A stretch of DNA of 64,000 nt, from the NCBI GenBank assembly GCA_964007475.1, contig OZ023273.1, forward strand, positions 62,134,108 to 62,198,107. Reading direction: 5' to 3'. This stretch comes from Hybos culiciformis. Its lineage: Eukaryota > Arthropoda > Insecta > Diptera > Hybotidae. Within the stretch, counting starts at the first letter, position 1, and every line of letters begins with the position of its first letter. The translations under genes and the position numbers were made by a program. This document shows positions 14,201 through 25,262 of the stretch, in pieces. A model generated the notes under the pieces. That model had not been told where the DNA came from and searched no databases. It worked only from the letters and a program-made list of their open reading frames with translations.

Positions 14201-17200
14201 AAAATTGAAAGTCCGTTTGTGTATGTATTTACTACTTAGAAACTTCTGAAGCAAAAAACCGATTTAGATGAAACTGATGCCATTTTAAAGATTTTTTTCC
14301 ACCATTTCCAAACATTTTTAATGCGAAATTTATAATTTTTTTAATTATTAGGCTAGAGCGAAACAACGTTCGACTATAGTTAAGAATAAAAATTATAATT
14401 GTAAAAATTGTATGAATTCTTAGAAAATTGTAGACCAAAAGAAATTGGTCTGATTAAATATTTTTTAATAAATTTCAACAAAATAACAATATTATCTTGA
14501 ATTATTGCGAAACAATATTGATTATTGTACTAATGACTAACTAGGTTATACCTTATCAAATAAATAACTCTATAATCATAAAATCAAACGTAATATTATC
14601 TATAGGTATATTTATATAATATATTAGATTAAGGTGTATTATTTATATATTATACCATTATACGTGTATTGTTGTGGGTACATCGTTTCTGTAAGTTTAC
14701 ATAATATATAAGTCAAACATCATACAAGATAACTATAACCATTGAGTAATAATATTTATAAGAGGGACAGAATTCATACAAGTAAATTTTTTTCAAAAAT
14801 TATGACAATATTTTGAATGTATTGAGTCAAATGTTTTTATTCTTAATTTTATTATTTTTATTATTGTATTAAGAATAAACACATTTGAGTATAAAATTTT
14901 TATTCAATACATTGAAAATATTGTCATCATTTTTGAGCTATTAGAAAAAAAAATTCTGAAATTTACTTGTATGAATTCTGACCCTCTTATAAATATTATT
15001 ACTCTATGCTATAACCAACTTCAAAGTGCAATATACTTTACATTACGTTCACACTCATCAACAATCATAAATTTAAGAATTGAAGAAGGTTTTTAAAACA
15101 TTATTACGAATGCGGTATTAAATTCTTAATCTGGAAATCATTTGTGTACATATTGATAAAAATTTTTATAATTTTTTTACTTTATCTAAGCACAATACTT
15201 CAGGTCAGGAAGGAATTGCTGGATGAATTACTTAGGTATATTGATGAAAAATAAATTATATTCTGTACCATAGAGATTCTCTCTTCTTCACTTTTTTTTT
15301 TGAATACAAATAATATATATAATAATATAAATATATAAGTGTCAATACTTCAAGATAATATAGTTACAATGTCCCTAATTTTTTTCACAATTTTACATAC
15401 AAACTTAATACTGCCTAAAATAATCTTTAATTGTTTTTTTTATTATTTCGCATGAATAAAGCCTAATAATTCCTCCGTATTAGTTTTTTAGTGTATTATC
15501 TCTTAAGTTTGTAGTAAAGTGATCATTATTATGGTACTATAGACATAATAAGTTTAAAATTTTTAAAATATACTTATTTTTGGTAGTGTCAAAAACATTG
15601 ATATCTTGTTTTTATAAGTAAAATAAACACAGCAAAGTGGTGACTAATTTTGTTCAAGTTTGTAGTTAATACAAAATAATTGGGAATGTAAATAACTGAT
15701 TATCTTTATTTATTTCCCAAGTACGTACCTAAATTATTCAATAAATTTTATTTTAAATTTAAAAATATAATTAGAAAATTTATAGAACTTATACAATTAG
15801 TATATACTACCATTTGAATTGATAGATACTCGTAAGAGTACGCACATACTAAAGTAATGATTGAGTGAATAATATACATATGTATGTGTGGAATATCGAA
15901 TCAAAAATCTCAAATTTAGTATTTTTTGATAAAAATAAAATAAAAAGAAAATGTGAGAACTTCACCCACATAAGCTCACGATGGAAGTTAAACTTCTTTA
16001 ATTATTTGCAACAATTACATAATTATTTACCTGACGAAAAATTTACACAAACGACCACTTTTGTGGAGGCGTAATGCTGTTCGATTTCTTGAATATTGAA
16101 TTTTTTGAACCGCCTTTTTTACATATTTTACCTAGAGTTCCTGTCTATACCTTTGTTAAACAATAAAAATATTTTAAATCGGACCAGGTTTCGCTATATA
16201 TTTTTTAGAGACGAACGGGAAAAAGATTTTGGTCTTATTTAATAGTACTTTCGAATAAAAATCCAAAAATAAAGAAAATTAAACATACCAAGTGATCCTT
16301 TATGGGTTTACAGGACCTCATATTTCTCCGTTTTCCTATTTGTCGCTTGCCTCTCTGAATTATTTCCCCTTTATCGTCACATAAATTTTAAAACAATACA
16401 TCGCTAAAGAAGTATAACTAGAAAGTTCCCTTCTCTTTCATTGGCAATCTATTTTTGCTTTATCATAACGATAATAATAACTATTATAGATTTGTGTTTT
16501 AAACATTATGAATTAATAGTAGGTGCTGTTATAACCTAATTTAGAATTTCAAAATTTGTAGTTTTGTCTATAATAAATTTTTTTTTAATGAATCATCATT
16601 ATTTGTTTAAATTAACTTCCTAAAAAAAATATTTTAGTTGGAATTTTAAATGTGAAATGTTCAATCTTTAATTCTTATTTAAAACCTTGATAAATATATT
16701 TGACTTTTTGTATTATAATTGTAGAGAGACACATATTAACATATTGGATATCATTCTAACAATTTAAAATGGGGAAGTCAAAGAGATTGCCAAAACTTTT
16801 TTAATAAAGCCCGGCTTTCACGATCCAAGTACATTTTGTCCAAATCGACTTGGACGCTCTTTTTGATCGTGTAAACAGGTGTTAAAGTCAACTTGGATCA
16901 AATTAGAGTAGGACACTACAGATAAATTTTTTTTTTAATTTGGAATCGAAAATTTTGAATTTTCAATAGAAAACTTTAAATTTGAAATAAAAAATTTTAA
17001 ATTTAAAATAGAAATTTTTTAATTTGAAAATGCTGCAAATTAAAAAGTTGTATTTGTAATTTGGATTTTGAGACAAGCTACAAAAATGTGTTTATAAAAT
17101 TATTTATTTCTGAAAAAGACATTCTTTAAAGTGTTAAAAAAGAACTAGGACAAATAATTTGAAAAAAAGAATGTCCTTTTCGAAAAACGTCAGTTGGCAT

Positions 17201-20200
17201 CGTTCGTTATTGCAGCATTATAGAGTCTTAGTGAAAATATAACATTGTCCTTAACTGATGATGACTAATTCGAATTACAATAAAACTGTTGTTCCCTTCC
17301 GACACCCTTTCAAAGCTTTTGCATTACAACGGTATCAAATGCATTACAACGGTATTTATGTTTCAAATATTAAATACCATATACACATTTAGATATTTTA
17401 ATATAAAAATGTACTTATGTGTTATAGGTGCAGAAAGTTTTTCTAAAAGTATATTTGATCTGTAAATAAACATAATATATTCATACTGTCAATCTTTCAA
17501 TCTATTAATTTTATTGGTTTGTCCTAATCTAATTATCAATCATTGTCTATCTATTTTTTAATTTAGAGAAGTTCCATTTCACTCGTCATAAAATCGTAAA
17601 ATTACTTTTTGTTTTTACTGTATTAAAAACAATTTTTGTTTAGTTATTCAATATAATTGTACGAGTATGTAAATAATTAAGTATTAACCCTTTATACATT
17701 TTTTTTTTCTAAAAGTCATTATGTTAATTAGTTCAATTTAATAAAAGATATTTTAATCAGAATCGGTAATGAATTTATATTAATTTTTTATTTATTGTTT
17801 CTTCTTACTTCGTTCATTTCTTAAAAAAAAAAATAAATAAATATTAAGAGTATAAAGAGAAAAATTTATTCAAAAACATACCTAATACAGAAAAAAAATT
17901 TAAAAATAGAAATTATACAATAAGCATATTCATACAAATAATGATAATACAAGACAAACAATTAATCGTCATCAAACATATGTTTTATTAATTTTTTCAT
18001 CAATGCTTATTTTTTTCGCATCTTCTCTGAAGAATTTAAATTTAATTTATAGACATTTTATGCCACACTTTGATTTCAATATCAGTAATTTTATTATTAT
18101 TAATAAAGAATAAAAAAAAACCTCAATACATAATTCACGAAATGTTTCGAAAATTAAAAACTAAATATATATTATATGTAAATACATAAGTATATATTTA
18201 CATTACCATCATACGTATATTATTATTATTTTAATATTCATGAATAAAAAATTTAGTTTGTTTGCCAAAAAAAAATTGTTTTCAATACATCATATGTACA
18301 TACTATACATTATATATATGCTTAATTATTCCTAATCTACTATATTCTACTCTACATAGACTTAGATTAATCGTGCAAAAATATTAGCAGATGAAATGGC
18401 GCAAAGGTTAAAGTGCCCAAAATTATAGTCCTTCTGTAATTTAGTAGCATTTGCATTAACTGAGTGTGGGGAGAAAAAATTTCTCAAAATAGATACGTCT
18501 ATAATATACGGCAGATACTAACGCGCTTCTCTATTTAGTTAAAACACAAAACATTTAAGTCATAGGAATGAGATATTTTCAGCATAAAAAAGTGATAGTT
18601 TTAAGTTTTTTTCCAAATATCTCGGAAATGGGGAGTTTTTTAAGTTGCCAAAAAGTAAAGATTTAAATTAGATATTTAAAAGTAAGTTATAATGATTATT
18701 AATATGTTCTTAGATTATGCACATAATTAAGTACTTATTTACATATATGCAAATATACTCAGAAATGCATACCCTACATATATACTTATGTACATTTTTT
18801 CTTGCTAATTCTTTTTACTATGTTAGCACTAGCAGATATTATTCTATAAATATATCATAAAATATCGTAAATTAGATAATTGATATATAATTTTTATATT
18901 GTACGATTACGAAAATGTAAATATTTGCAACAGAAAGTACCTACTTAAGTGCTTTATTTTTTTTCAATTATGTGACTTATTAATTATTAAATGTAGATAA
19001 TGATAATTAGAAAAATAAATTGTTCTAAGCAATAAGTTTTACAGACTCGGGGTTTAAATGAGTGTTTTAAACTTTTAGTTGTTGTTTTAATGCTGTTTTA
19101 TCATACAAAAAATTTAAATATGTTTTAAATCATTGTTAAAACAGTTTAACCCGATAAAGTATATAAAGTACATTCAGGCAACTAAACTTAGTATGAGCTG
19201 CTTATGTAAAAAAAAGGAAAAAACATCGATAATAAAAAAAGAAAACAAACAGACAAAATTAAACCAGTTTAATTTATTTTATGGTGTGAACACGAAATTC
19301 AATTGAAACATGTTCTAGTTTTACAGTGTATAAACGGTATAACTGAATAAAGAAATAAAATATGTGGGTTACGCACTTAATGTAATATTAATTTGACAGC
19401 TTTTTAAGTGTGTCTATAATCTATAAGTTTGAAAACAGAAAAGAGTTAGTTAACATAACGTTATGTGCCTTTTAATTTCTTGTTATTGTTATGATTAATA
19501 ATATATTTTGACTTAATAACTTCTCAAAACTTTGTTTCACCATTAGAATCAAATTTTTGAAATTATAATATATATAACAATGCTTGGCCCATTTTACACA
19601 AATCAAGTCTTATATGAAAACAAATGTCTAACAATATTTTTCCAAAAACACATAAAGTATAACTTTTTATGTAGGTAGTAAAATTTTTTTTTTTGCATAC
19701 TTTTACAACTTTTAACAAAATCATATTTTTATATATTGAATCACAAATTTTCTTTTCAAAAATTTTGTTGAATTTAAATCAAAATGTTACGCATAATAAT
19801 TAAATATTAATTGTCAAAATGTTGATATAATTACAGATATTTAAAAGTTAAGAAATTAGTTATGCTAAACATAATTTTAAGCTATTTTTTTCTGACCGCC
19901 AAAAAAAATATATTTTTTTTTTTGCTTGAAGAAATAACGCTTATAGAACCAAAGACAAGGGTAATAAAGTAAGTAATTTCAAATTACCTTTAAGTTAATT
20001 TTTCACAAAACTCCTGATTTTCATCAGATTTAACTATAACTGCTTGTGGGCTCAAAACTTGTACATATTCAAGTTTAAAAAATCGATAAACTAAATATTC
20101 ATATATAAAACCTAATGAAACCAACATTGTTTGAATGGACAATACAAATGAACAAATGGTGAGACATAGGTGTGTAATATAAAATTCCTAACAATTAATT

Positions 20201-20818
20201 TAACAAAATCAATGAATTAAGCAAAAAAAATATACATAAAATATGCGAACGTTTTACTCAACATATTCAAATCAAAGATGAGATGTATTGATTCTATATA
20301 GGTATATACAAATCTTTCTCTACACTTACTCTTCAGCGTCTGGTCTGCAGTGTCCTTTAATGATGACTTCATCTCCGGATTTTAGTGACTGTAAAAATTG
20401 TTTTAATTAAGTATGTATGTATTATCTTGTTGACTATGAACTACTAACTACTGTGTACATTTAAAATTTATAATTGAAAAACTATTATAGTTAATAAAAA
20501 TTGGAAATGGAATAATTTTAATTTTATAGATTTGTATAATTAGTGAATTTATAAATTATTATTATAAAAATATTCTTTTTTAAATTAAAAAAATTAATCT
20601 AGAAGAAAACCTAATATACGTAAATTTTTTAATAGAAAAAAGTTTAATGTTGAAAACAAAAATGAACTCAGTTTTAATTTTACTTTTTCGTTACCATAAT
20701 AACACCTACATAACTATATTTGTAACCTACTTGCATACATAATTAAGTTATCGTATATCAGAACGAAAAAAAAAATGTTTACCTGTGGCAAAATAGCAAA
20801 GAATGGTCTAACACTCAT
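11132..20818 (-). CDS. galectin, single carbohydrate-recognition domain
   Basis: Four exons on the minus strand: 20818-20783, 20388-20330, 11602-11439 and 11292-11132. Donors GTAAAC, GTAAGT, GTGAGT and AG acceptors keep phase throughout, giving 420 nt, 139 residues plus stop. This matches the usual size of one galectin domain (about 135). Residues 8-24 (LPQ, then SGDEVIIKGHC) match the galectin first strands. Residues 33-64 cover SVNF, IAYHFKIKYEH and IIQN; then LWHQEE (70-75). The end has the typical FKLAF, VCEF and LEDIQTVQLWG strands. Galectins bind beta-galactosides and are usually secreted without a signal peptide; none is seen. The sugar site is altered: H51, N64, W71 and E74/E75 align with the consensus, but the Asn and Arg of HFNPR are Lys, and the Arg after WGxE is not evident. 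Sugar specificity is therefore uncertain. The ATG has A at -3. Confidence 0.86.
11439..11602 (-). CDS. galectin exon 3 (sugar-binding core)
   Basis: 164-nt exon after a poly-T tract and AG, ending at donor GTGAGT. It carries the HFK, IIQN and LWHQEE motifs that align with the galectin carbohydrate-binding strands. Confidence 0.87.
13997..14192 (+). mobile_element. short non-autonomous Helitron-like element
   Basis: Starts TCTATACTATTAATAAAGAG directly after an A and ends ...GGGTTTTCAGCTAG directly before a T. This fits the 5'-TC...CTRR-3' ends and A/T insertion site of Helitrons, with no target duplication. The end resembles the familiar insect CGAAGTCGCGGGT...CTAGT type. DNA immediately downstream (AAATTGAAAGTCCG... 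and CCGATTTAGATGAAA) looks like part of another copy. Confidence 0.6.
14744..15004. mobile_element. fold-back MITE
   Basis: 261 bp that folds on itself almost end to end. The outer sequence GAGTAATAATATTTATAAGA is repeated inverted at the right end, and the match continues inward through CAGAATTCATACAAGTAAAT to a central AT-rich loop near 14865. No coding capacity was seen. Confidence 0.85.
20330..20388 (-). CDS. galectin exon 2
   Basis: 59-nt exon between TTTTTACAG and GTAAGT. It encodes SLKSGDEVIIKGHCRPDAE and ends with two bases of an Asp codon completed by exon 3. Confidence 0.85.
20783..20818 (-). CDS. galectin exon 1
   Basis: Twelve codons, MSVRPFFAILPQ, followed by donor GTAAAC. The ATG at 20818 is chosen because it is the first start in frame and joins in phase to exon 2. 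Confidence 0.8.
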
Positions 20819-21200
20819 TTTAACTTTATTTTTACCCTATAATTTTTTTTGTTTATATAAATTTCAAGTATAACCTTGAAGTGAAAAATGTACTATTTTT
20901 GTATTATTATATTATTAATTTCTTTTTAATGAAGTGTTTATGTTTAAAAATTTTCACAAAAGTAAAAATTATTCTTTATAATAATCTTTTTTTTTTTAAA
21001 TAGTAATTTAAAGAAAAAATATTAAACATTTATTTTAATTATTTTTGAGGAAAAAAAAATTTGCCGGAACTTAAATTTTTTATTCGAAACAAACTCCGGC
21101 TATTTCTGTTTTCCCGCGCTCGAATGACGTCACTTCCTATTAGAAGAACAATATATATTTTTTTTTTAAACTATAGGTATTTAATATTTTCTTGAAAATC
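20819..21200 (-). promoter_or_regulatory. putative galectin upstream region with a CRE-like palindrome
   Basis: Upstream of the galectin ATG on the minus strand. A short GC-richer block (21085-21150) contains the full palindrome TGACGTCA at 21125-21132, about 307 bp before the start codon. This is the consensus site for CREB/ATF bZIP factors. Whether it is bound is unknown, and the transcription start is not located. Confidence 0.35.
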
Positions 21201-21757
21201 TTAATTTCTTTTTTTAATTTATTGATTTTCACTAAATTGTTAAATTTTATACTACATTTATGTACACTCCGTTGTGATCAAAATTCTCAATTATACTAAA
21301 TAAATAAATACTCTGGCATGAAATGTTAATTTAAGTTTTTTTTTTTTTTTTTTATGAGAAATATGAAATTTAGGTATATGTATATTATATTTTTTAAATT
21401 TATATTTTTTTCGGCATGCCGGTCAAATTATGTTTGTTCTACCCGTTCTACTTAAATAGTAAAAATTAATTTTTTTGAGAAATTCAATAAAAAATTTAAG
21501 AGAAATATCCCGCATATTAGATTAAAGGAACAAATTGAAAAACAAACGTGTATAATATTAAATAATATAATGTGAATAATGTGTTCAAATAAATGCCTAA
21601 TATTAATCCCGTACTGTTGTAAATTTCTACTATATATTTTCAATATCTAGGTACAAAAGAAAATATCAACGCATGCAAAACAGTAATATAAAACAAATGG
21701 GGAAAATTAATGGAAAAAATAAGTAAATAGGACACCTCAAACCATTCAAATAGAAGA

Positions 21758-21885
21758 TTCGAAGCAAATCCCACTGACCGACCACCAGCTCGCCCATTCG
21801 CCGCCTCCCACCACACTCTTTCGTTCAGGGATCACCCCTCTACGCTCTACACAAAAATGGGGCAATCGGGCCGGTAAATGTAATG
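21758..21885. repeat. dispersed repeat (family A, copy 2)
   Basis: Shares CAAATCCCACTGACC, a CCACCAG/CGCCC block and GGGGCAATCGGGC with 781-893. Confidence 0.6.
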
Positions 21886-21951
21886 TAATAATAAAATTAC
21901 GGGTTTTTAAACTCACATTTAACGGAATACGTACATTTACCGTAACATATG

Positions 21952-22643
21952 CGAGCCCTGCATCATAAGACCTCGTACGGGTTTTTTTTTTTGAGTTTGT
22001 TCTACTTTTTTTCAGTTTTCTCCAGTTTTGTATTTTTTTCGTTTAAACCAACCTTTTTTAGGAGTTTTTGGTCTTTATAAAAAAAAAAAAATTTTAAGTT
22101 AAATTTTGAGAAAAAAATTATTTTCCAAAAGTCTACTTTTTCAACTTTTTTTAAGGGCATCGCAGAAATTTTCGAAAGATGCATTTTGAAGGGCATTCGG
22201 GAGTAGTTAATTTTAGCTTTTTAGGTTTTGTCGATAAAATAAAGGAGAGTCAAAAAACGCCTTTGAAAATCCAAAAAACAGGTCAAAAACGCGAAAAATA
22301 GCAATTTTTGCCTGTTTTTTTGGAATTTCAAAGGCGTTTTTTGGCTCTCTCCTTTATTTTATGGCCAAAACCTAAAAAGCTAAAATTAACTACTCCCAAA
22401 TGCCCTTCAAAATGCATCTTTCGAAAATTTCTGCGATGCCCATAAAAAAAGTTGAAAAAGTAGACTTTTGGAAAATAATTTTTTTCTCAAAATTTAACTT
22501 AAAAAAAATTTTTTTTATAAAGACCAAAAACTCCTAAAAAAGGTTGGTTTAAACGAAAAAAATACAAAACTGGAGAAAACTGAAAAAAAGTAGAACAAAC
22601 TCAAAAAGAAAAACCCGTACGAGGTCTTATGATGCAGGGCTCG
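21952..22643. mobile_element. 692-bp fold-back element
   Basis: Two arms of about 340 bp meet near 22297. The ends are CGAGCCCTGCATCATAAGAC and its complement, and the arms are close to identical throughout. The same short peptide frame (MPFKMHLSKISAM...) appears in both arms only because they are inverted copies. Flanking ATAT is symmetrical, so a TA-type duplication is possible but not provable. There is no transposase. As a transcript it would make a very long hairpin. Confidence 0.88.
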
Positions 22644-22691
22644 TATATACAAGATAAAGCAGTTTTATTTATTTCAAATTCTTCTACATAG

Positions 22692-22880
22692 TAGCAAAGA
22701 TTAAGAATACAGAAAGATTTATAGCTTCCTACAACATTTTTTCAGTCTTTTTTGGTATTTTTATGTGAAGGTGTTAGTTAGTAAAACTAAATAAAATTCT
22801 TTTCATAACACATTCACATAAAAATACCAAAAATAATGTTGTATGAAGCTAGCAATCTATGTATATTCTTAATCTATGAT
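22692..22880. mobile_element. MITE family C, copy 1
   Basis: Inverted-repeat element with ends GATTAAGAATACAGAAAGAT / ATTCTTAATCTATG and internal TTTTTGGTATTTTTATGTGA. It is related to 62203-62420 (complete) and 35281-35395 (half copy). Confidence 0.82.
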
Positions 22881-23385
22881 AGTAATTAAATTAAAAATAA
22901 AAACCTACCCTTTTGATATGCATAATAAAATGTCGTTTGTGACAAAACATTAAGAAGACTATAACGTTATTTAAAAGAGAAAAAATTTTCTTTTTCATGA
23001 CTTCACATTTACAAAGATGACATATAAAAAGATACGAAACCTTCTCTTTCATTCCCCCAAAACCTCACAAAAAAACTTATCTTTCTGTTTGACGCATTTA
23101 AACAAAAAACATGGGGAAAAAATAATTTTATAAATCTACAGAGTGACAAGTAATATTTTACAGGAGAAATAAAAAATAAGAATTTATAAGAATTAATGAA
23201 AGAATACTTTTGAAATGTCAAAAAAAAATTTAATTGACAAGTAAAAACTTAGGGTCAAGTGGGGTAAGTGTGAACGATTTTGCAACGTTACAAAAAAAAA
23301 GTTTAAAATTTTTTTCCCTATCTTTCCTTGGTCATAGAAAAAAAACTCGTACGTTGCTGGAAAGCTGAAATTCTTCACTACCTTA

Positions 23386-23907
23386 TACCTTGTTCGCATT
23401 TCAGCATTTTTCCGGATATTTCGATTTTTCCGGAAACTTTGTGGATATTATCATATAAAAATTTTTTCCGAATATTTTAATTTCCAGTTCTTTTTCCACT
23501 TAGCTAGTTCCTTTTAGCTACTTTTTGCTAGATTTGGTACGTTTGGCACCGTTTATTTTGTGTCAAAATATCAAAAAAATGAAAACCAACAAAAAAAAAA
23601 AAATTTAATTTTAAAATTATTTTTGAAAATTCATAATAAAAAAAATAATAAAAGAATTAAAATATTATTGTTCAAATATCGCATTTTTATTCCTGTGAGC
23701 CTAACAAATGTAAATATATCTACCTACTTAAATTAAAAAAAAAAAATATTTTTTTTTTTTAAAGTAACAAAAAGTTGTTTGCTTTTTTTATTTATGTTTT
23801 TTCTAGAATTGTCAAATTTTTTCCACTTCTCAAGTGCGAACGTTAGTTTCAGAAAGTGGAAATTTCCACTTATTTATCCGGATAAATGTTGAAGTGCGAA
23901 CAAGGTA
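23386..23907. mobile_element. nested MITE with TTA target duplication (PIF/Harbinger type)
   Basis: Sits inside the pogo-like element. Ends are TACCTTGTTCGCATTTCA (left) and the complement of TACCTTGTTCGCACTTCA (right), each followed inward by a CCGGATA block, and flanked by TTA (23383-23385, 23908-23910). TTA/TWA 3-bp duplications are typical of PIF/Harbinger. Its right end resembles 26846-26865 beside the Harbinger pseudogene. Confidence 0.85.
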
Positions 23908-24035
23908 TTATGCGAGGTATTATGCAATTTTTAGAAATCAAATCTGACATACAGGTCCAGTGCTGTAGCTCATTTCGTAAAAATCGACGATATTTACATT
24001 TACCTCACAAAAATGGGGTAAATGTGAAGTGGTAT

Positions 24036-24470
24036 TTACATACACCAGAAACGACATAAATTTCTACCTTTTTCGCCAATCGCACGTAATCGACTAGGAT
24101 CATTTTTAAATCCACTTTCATCAGCGTTAAAAATAAAACAGGCATCTTCAACATCTTTTATGTTAATTTTGTTGCAAACACTTTTCAATTTGTCGTAAAA
24201 ATCGTGGATTATTGTTGGTTTGTGTGCAACTTTCCTACATTTTTGAAGATATTCTGGCTGTTTATTGACAGTGAAGGATTTCGTGCAATAAATGATCTGA
24301 ACCAATCTAATCCAGCATACCATTAACGAATGGTGTATTTAAATTTTTTGATAAAAGAAAAATTTATATAAGGTCTAAAAATTCGTCTATGTCACATGGA
24401 TAGCAACTTTTTGCACGAGGCATTCAGAAAATTTCTCCTCCACTTTTTTTGGCAATTGTTCTTAACGTAA
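24036..24470 (-). pseudogene. pogo/Tigger-like DDE transposase fragment
   Basis: Longest open stretch is 24323-24036. It holds FIFNADESGFKNDPSR, the region around the first catalytic Asp of the DDE_1 (pogo/CENP-B/Jerky) transposase family, preceded by PEYLQKCRK. Further upstream on the minus strand (to about 24470) remnants such as KVEEKFSECL and frameshifted DIDEFLDL-like text look like the preceding linker region. In-frame stops and frameshifts show it is dead. It lies inside the TA-flanked element at 23252-24890 and is presumably its relict transposase. Confidence 0.75.
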
Positions 24471-25262
24471 TTTCGAGGCATTTTTGGTTCACTTCTTTAT
24501 CTTTAAACATAAAATAAGATTTTTTTTTATTTTCACAATTATATACCCCTTTTTATGTTCACAATTACCTCATACATTAAAAATTATTTCATTCATGTAT
24601 TTCATTTTATTTAAATTAATCCGTTATATTGCTAAACTAAATAATTTTAATTTACTAATGTCAAATTTTCACTAAAATAAAAAGATTTAAAATAACCCTT
24701 CTCAACTGAAAAACACTTTTTTTTTGGAACTTTTTTCAAATACTTGCTGGTAAGTAGAAAATGCACAAAACACTACGAAACTTTTTTCACACCTACAGAA
24801 AATATTATAATTTGTGTTTACGCTTAAATTTTTTTAATTATAATTTTTTCCAAGGCTAATTTGACCGTTCACAATTACCTCACTTGGCCCTATAGTTTCA
24901 TACATTTGTTATGATTTTTATGCCTACGAGATGGTTTGAATGTATTGTTTTTTTTAGGGGGTTTTTAATTTAGGTTGGTATAGCGTGACGTATGATAAGT
25001 GTAACCAATAGAAAAAAAAGATTAGAAATGGTAGTTATTAATAAAATGATAATTCTAATTTATTTTCCCTATTTAATTTCATTTATTATTATTATAGAAC
25101 TAATACAGCTGAAGCAGGTAAGGTGCAATTCAAAAATGGGCAATAATATATACCTATACATTTTTTTTATGATGTAATATTACAATAACTATGTGATTCT
25201 TGATTTGTTTTCCATGTTTTATTTTAAAACGAATCTGTGTTTATTATTATCTGTTTATTAAT

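Larger units (their letters stand above)
13275..16418. mobile_element. 3.1-kb inverted-repeat structure in galectin intron 2
   Basis: The left arm (13275-13998) and right arm (about 15985-16418) are inverted copies. They share GTTATACCTACTTCTTTAGC at the outer end, a TATTCGAAAGTACT / AGTACTTTCGAATA block, and CAATTGTGTAATTGTTGCAA-like sequence at the inner end. The left arm has about 300 bp that the right arm lacks. The 2-kb interior holds a Helitron-like element and a fold-back MITE. It may be one large element with long inverted termini or two opposed copies of one repeat. No transposase is visible. Confidence 0.7.
11603..20329 (-). other. galectin intron 2 (8.7 kb), repeat-filled
   Basis: Long AT-rich intron with no coding exon that I can support. 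It holds a 3.1-kb inverted-repeat structure (13275-16418), a Helitron-like element, a fold-back MITE, and a partial element near 16808-16905 with GATCCAAGT / ACTTGGATC inverted motifs. Confidence 0.7.
23252..24890. mobile_element. pogo-like DNA transposon with TA target duplication
   Basis: Terminal inverted repeats GGGTCAAGTGGGGTAAGTGT (left) and the complement of GGGCCAAGTGAGGTAATTGT (right), each flanked by TA (23250-23251 and 24891-24892). TA duplication fits Tc1/mariner/pogo transposons. The interior encodes a broken DDE transposase on the minus strand and carries a second inserted MITE. At 1.64 kb with a decayed gene it is not autonomous. Confidence 0.83.

Noticed and set aside
22002..22196. 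Minus-strand 64-residue ORF MPFKMHLSKISAM...
   Set aside because: The same frame appears in the opposite arm of the fold-back, explained by the inverted repeat; no homologue or start context.
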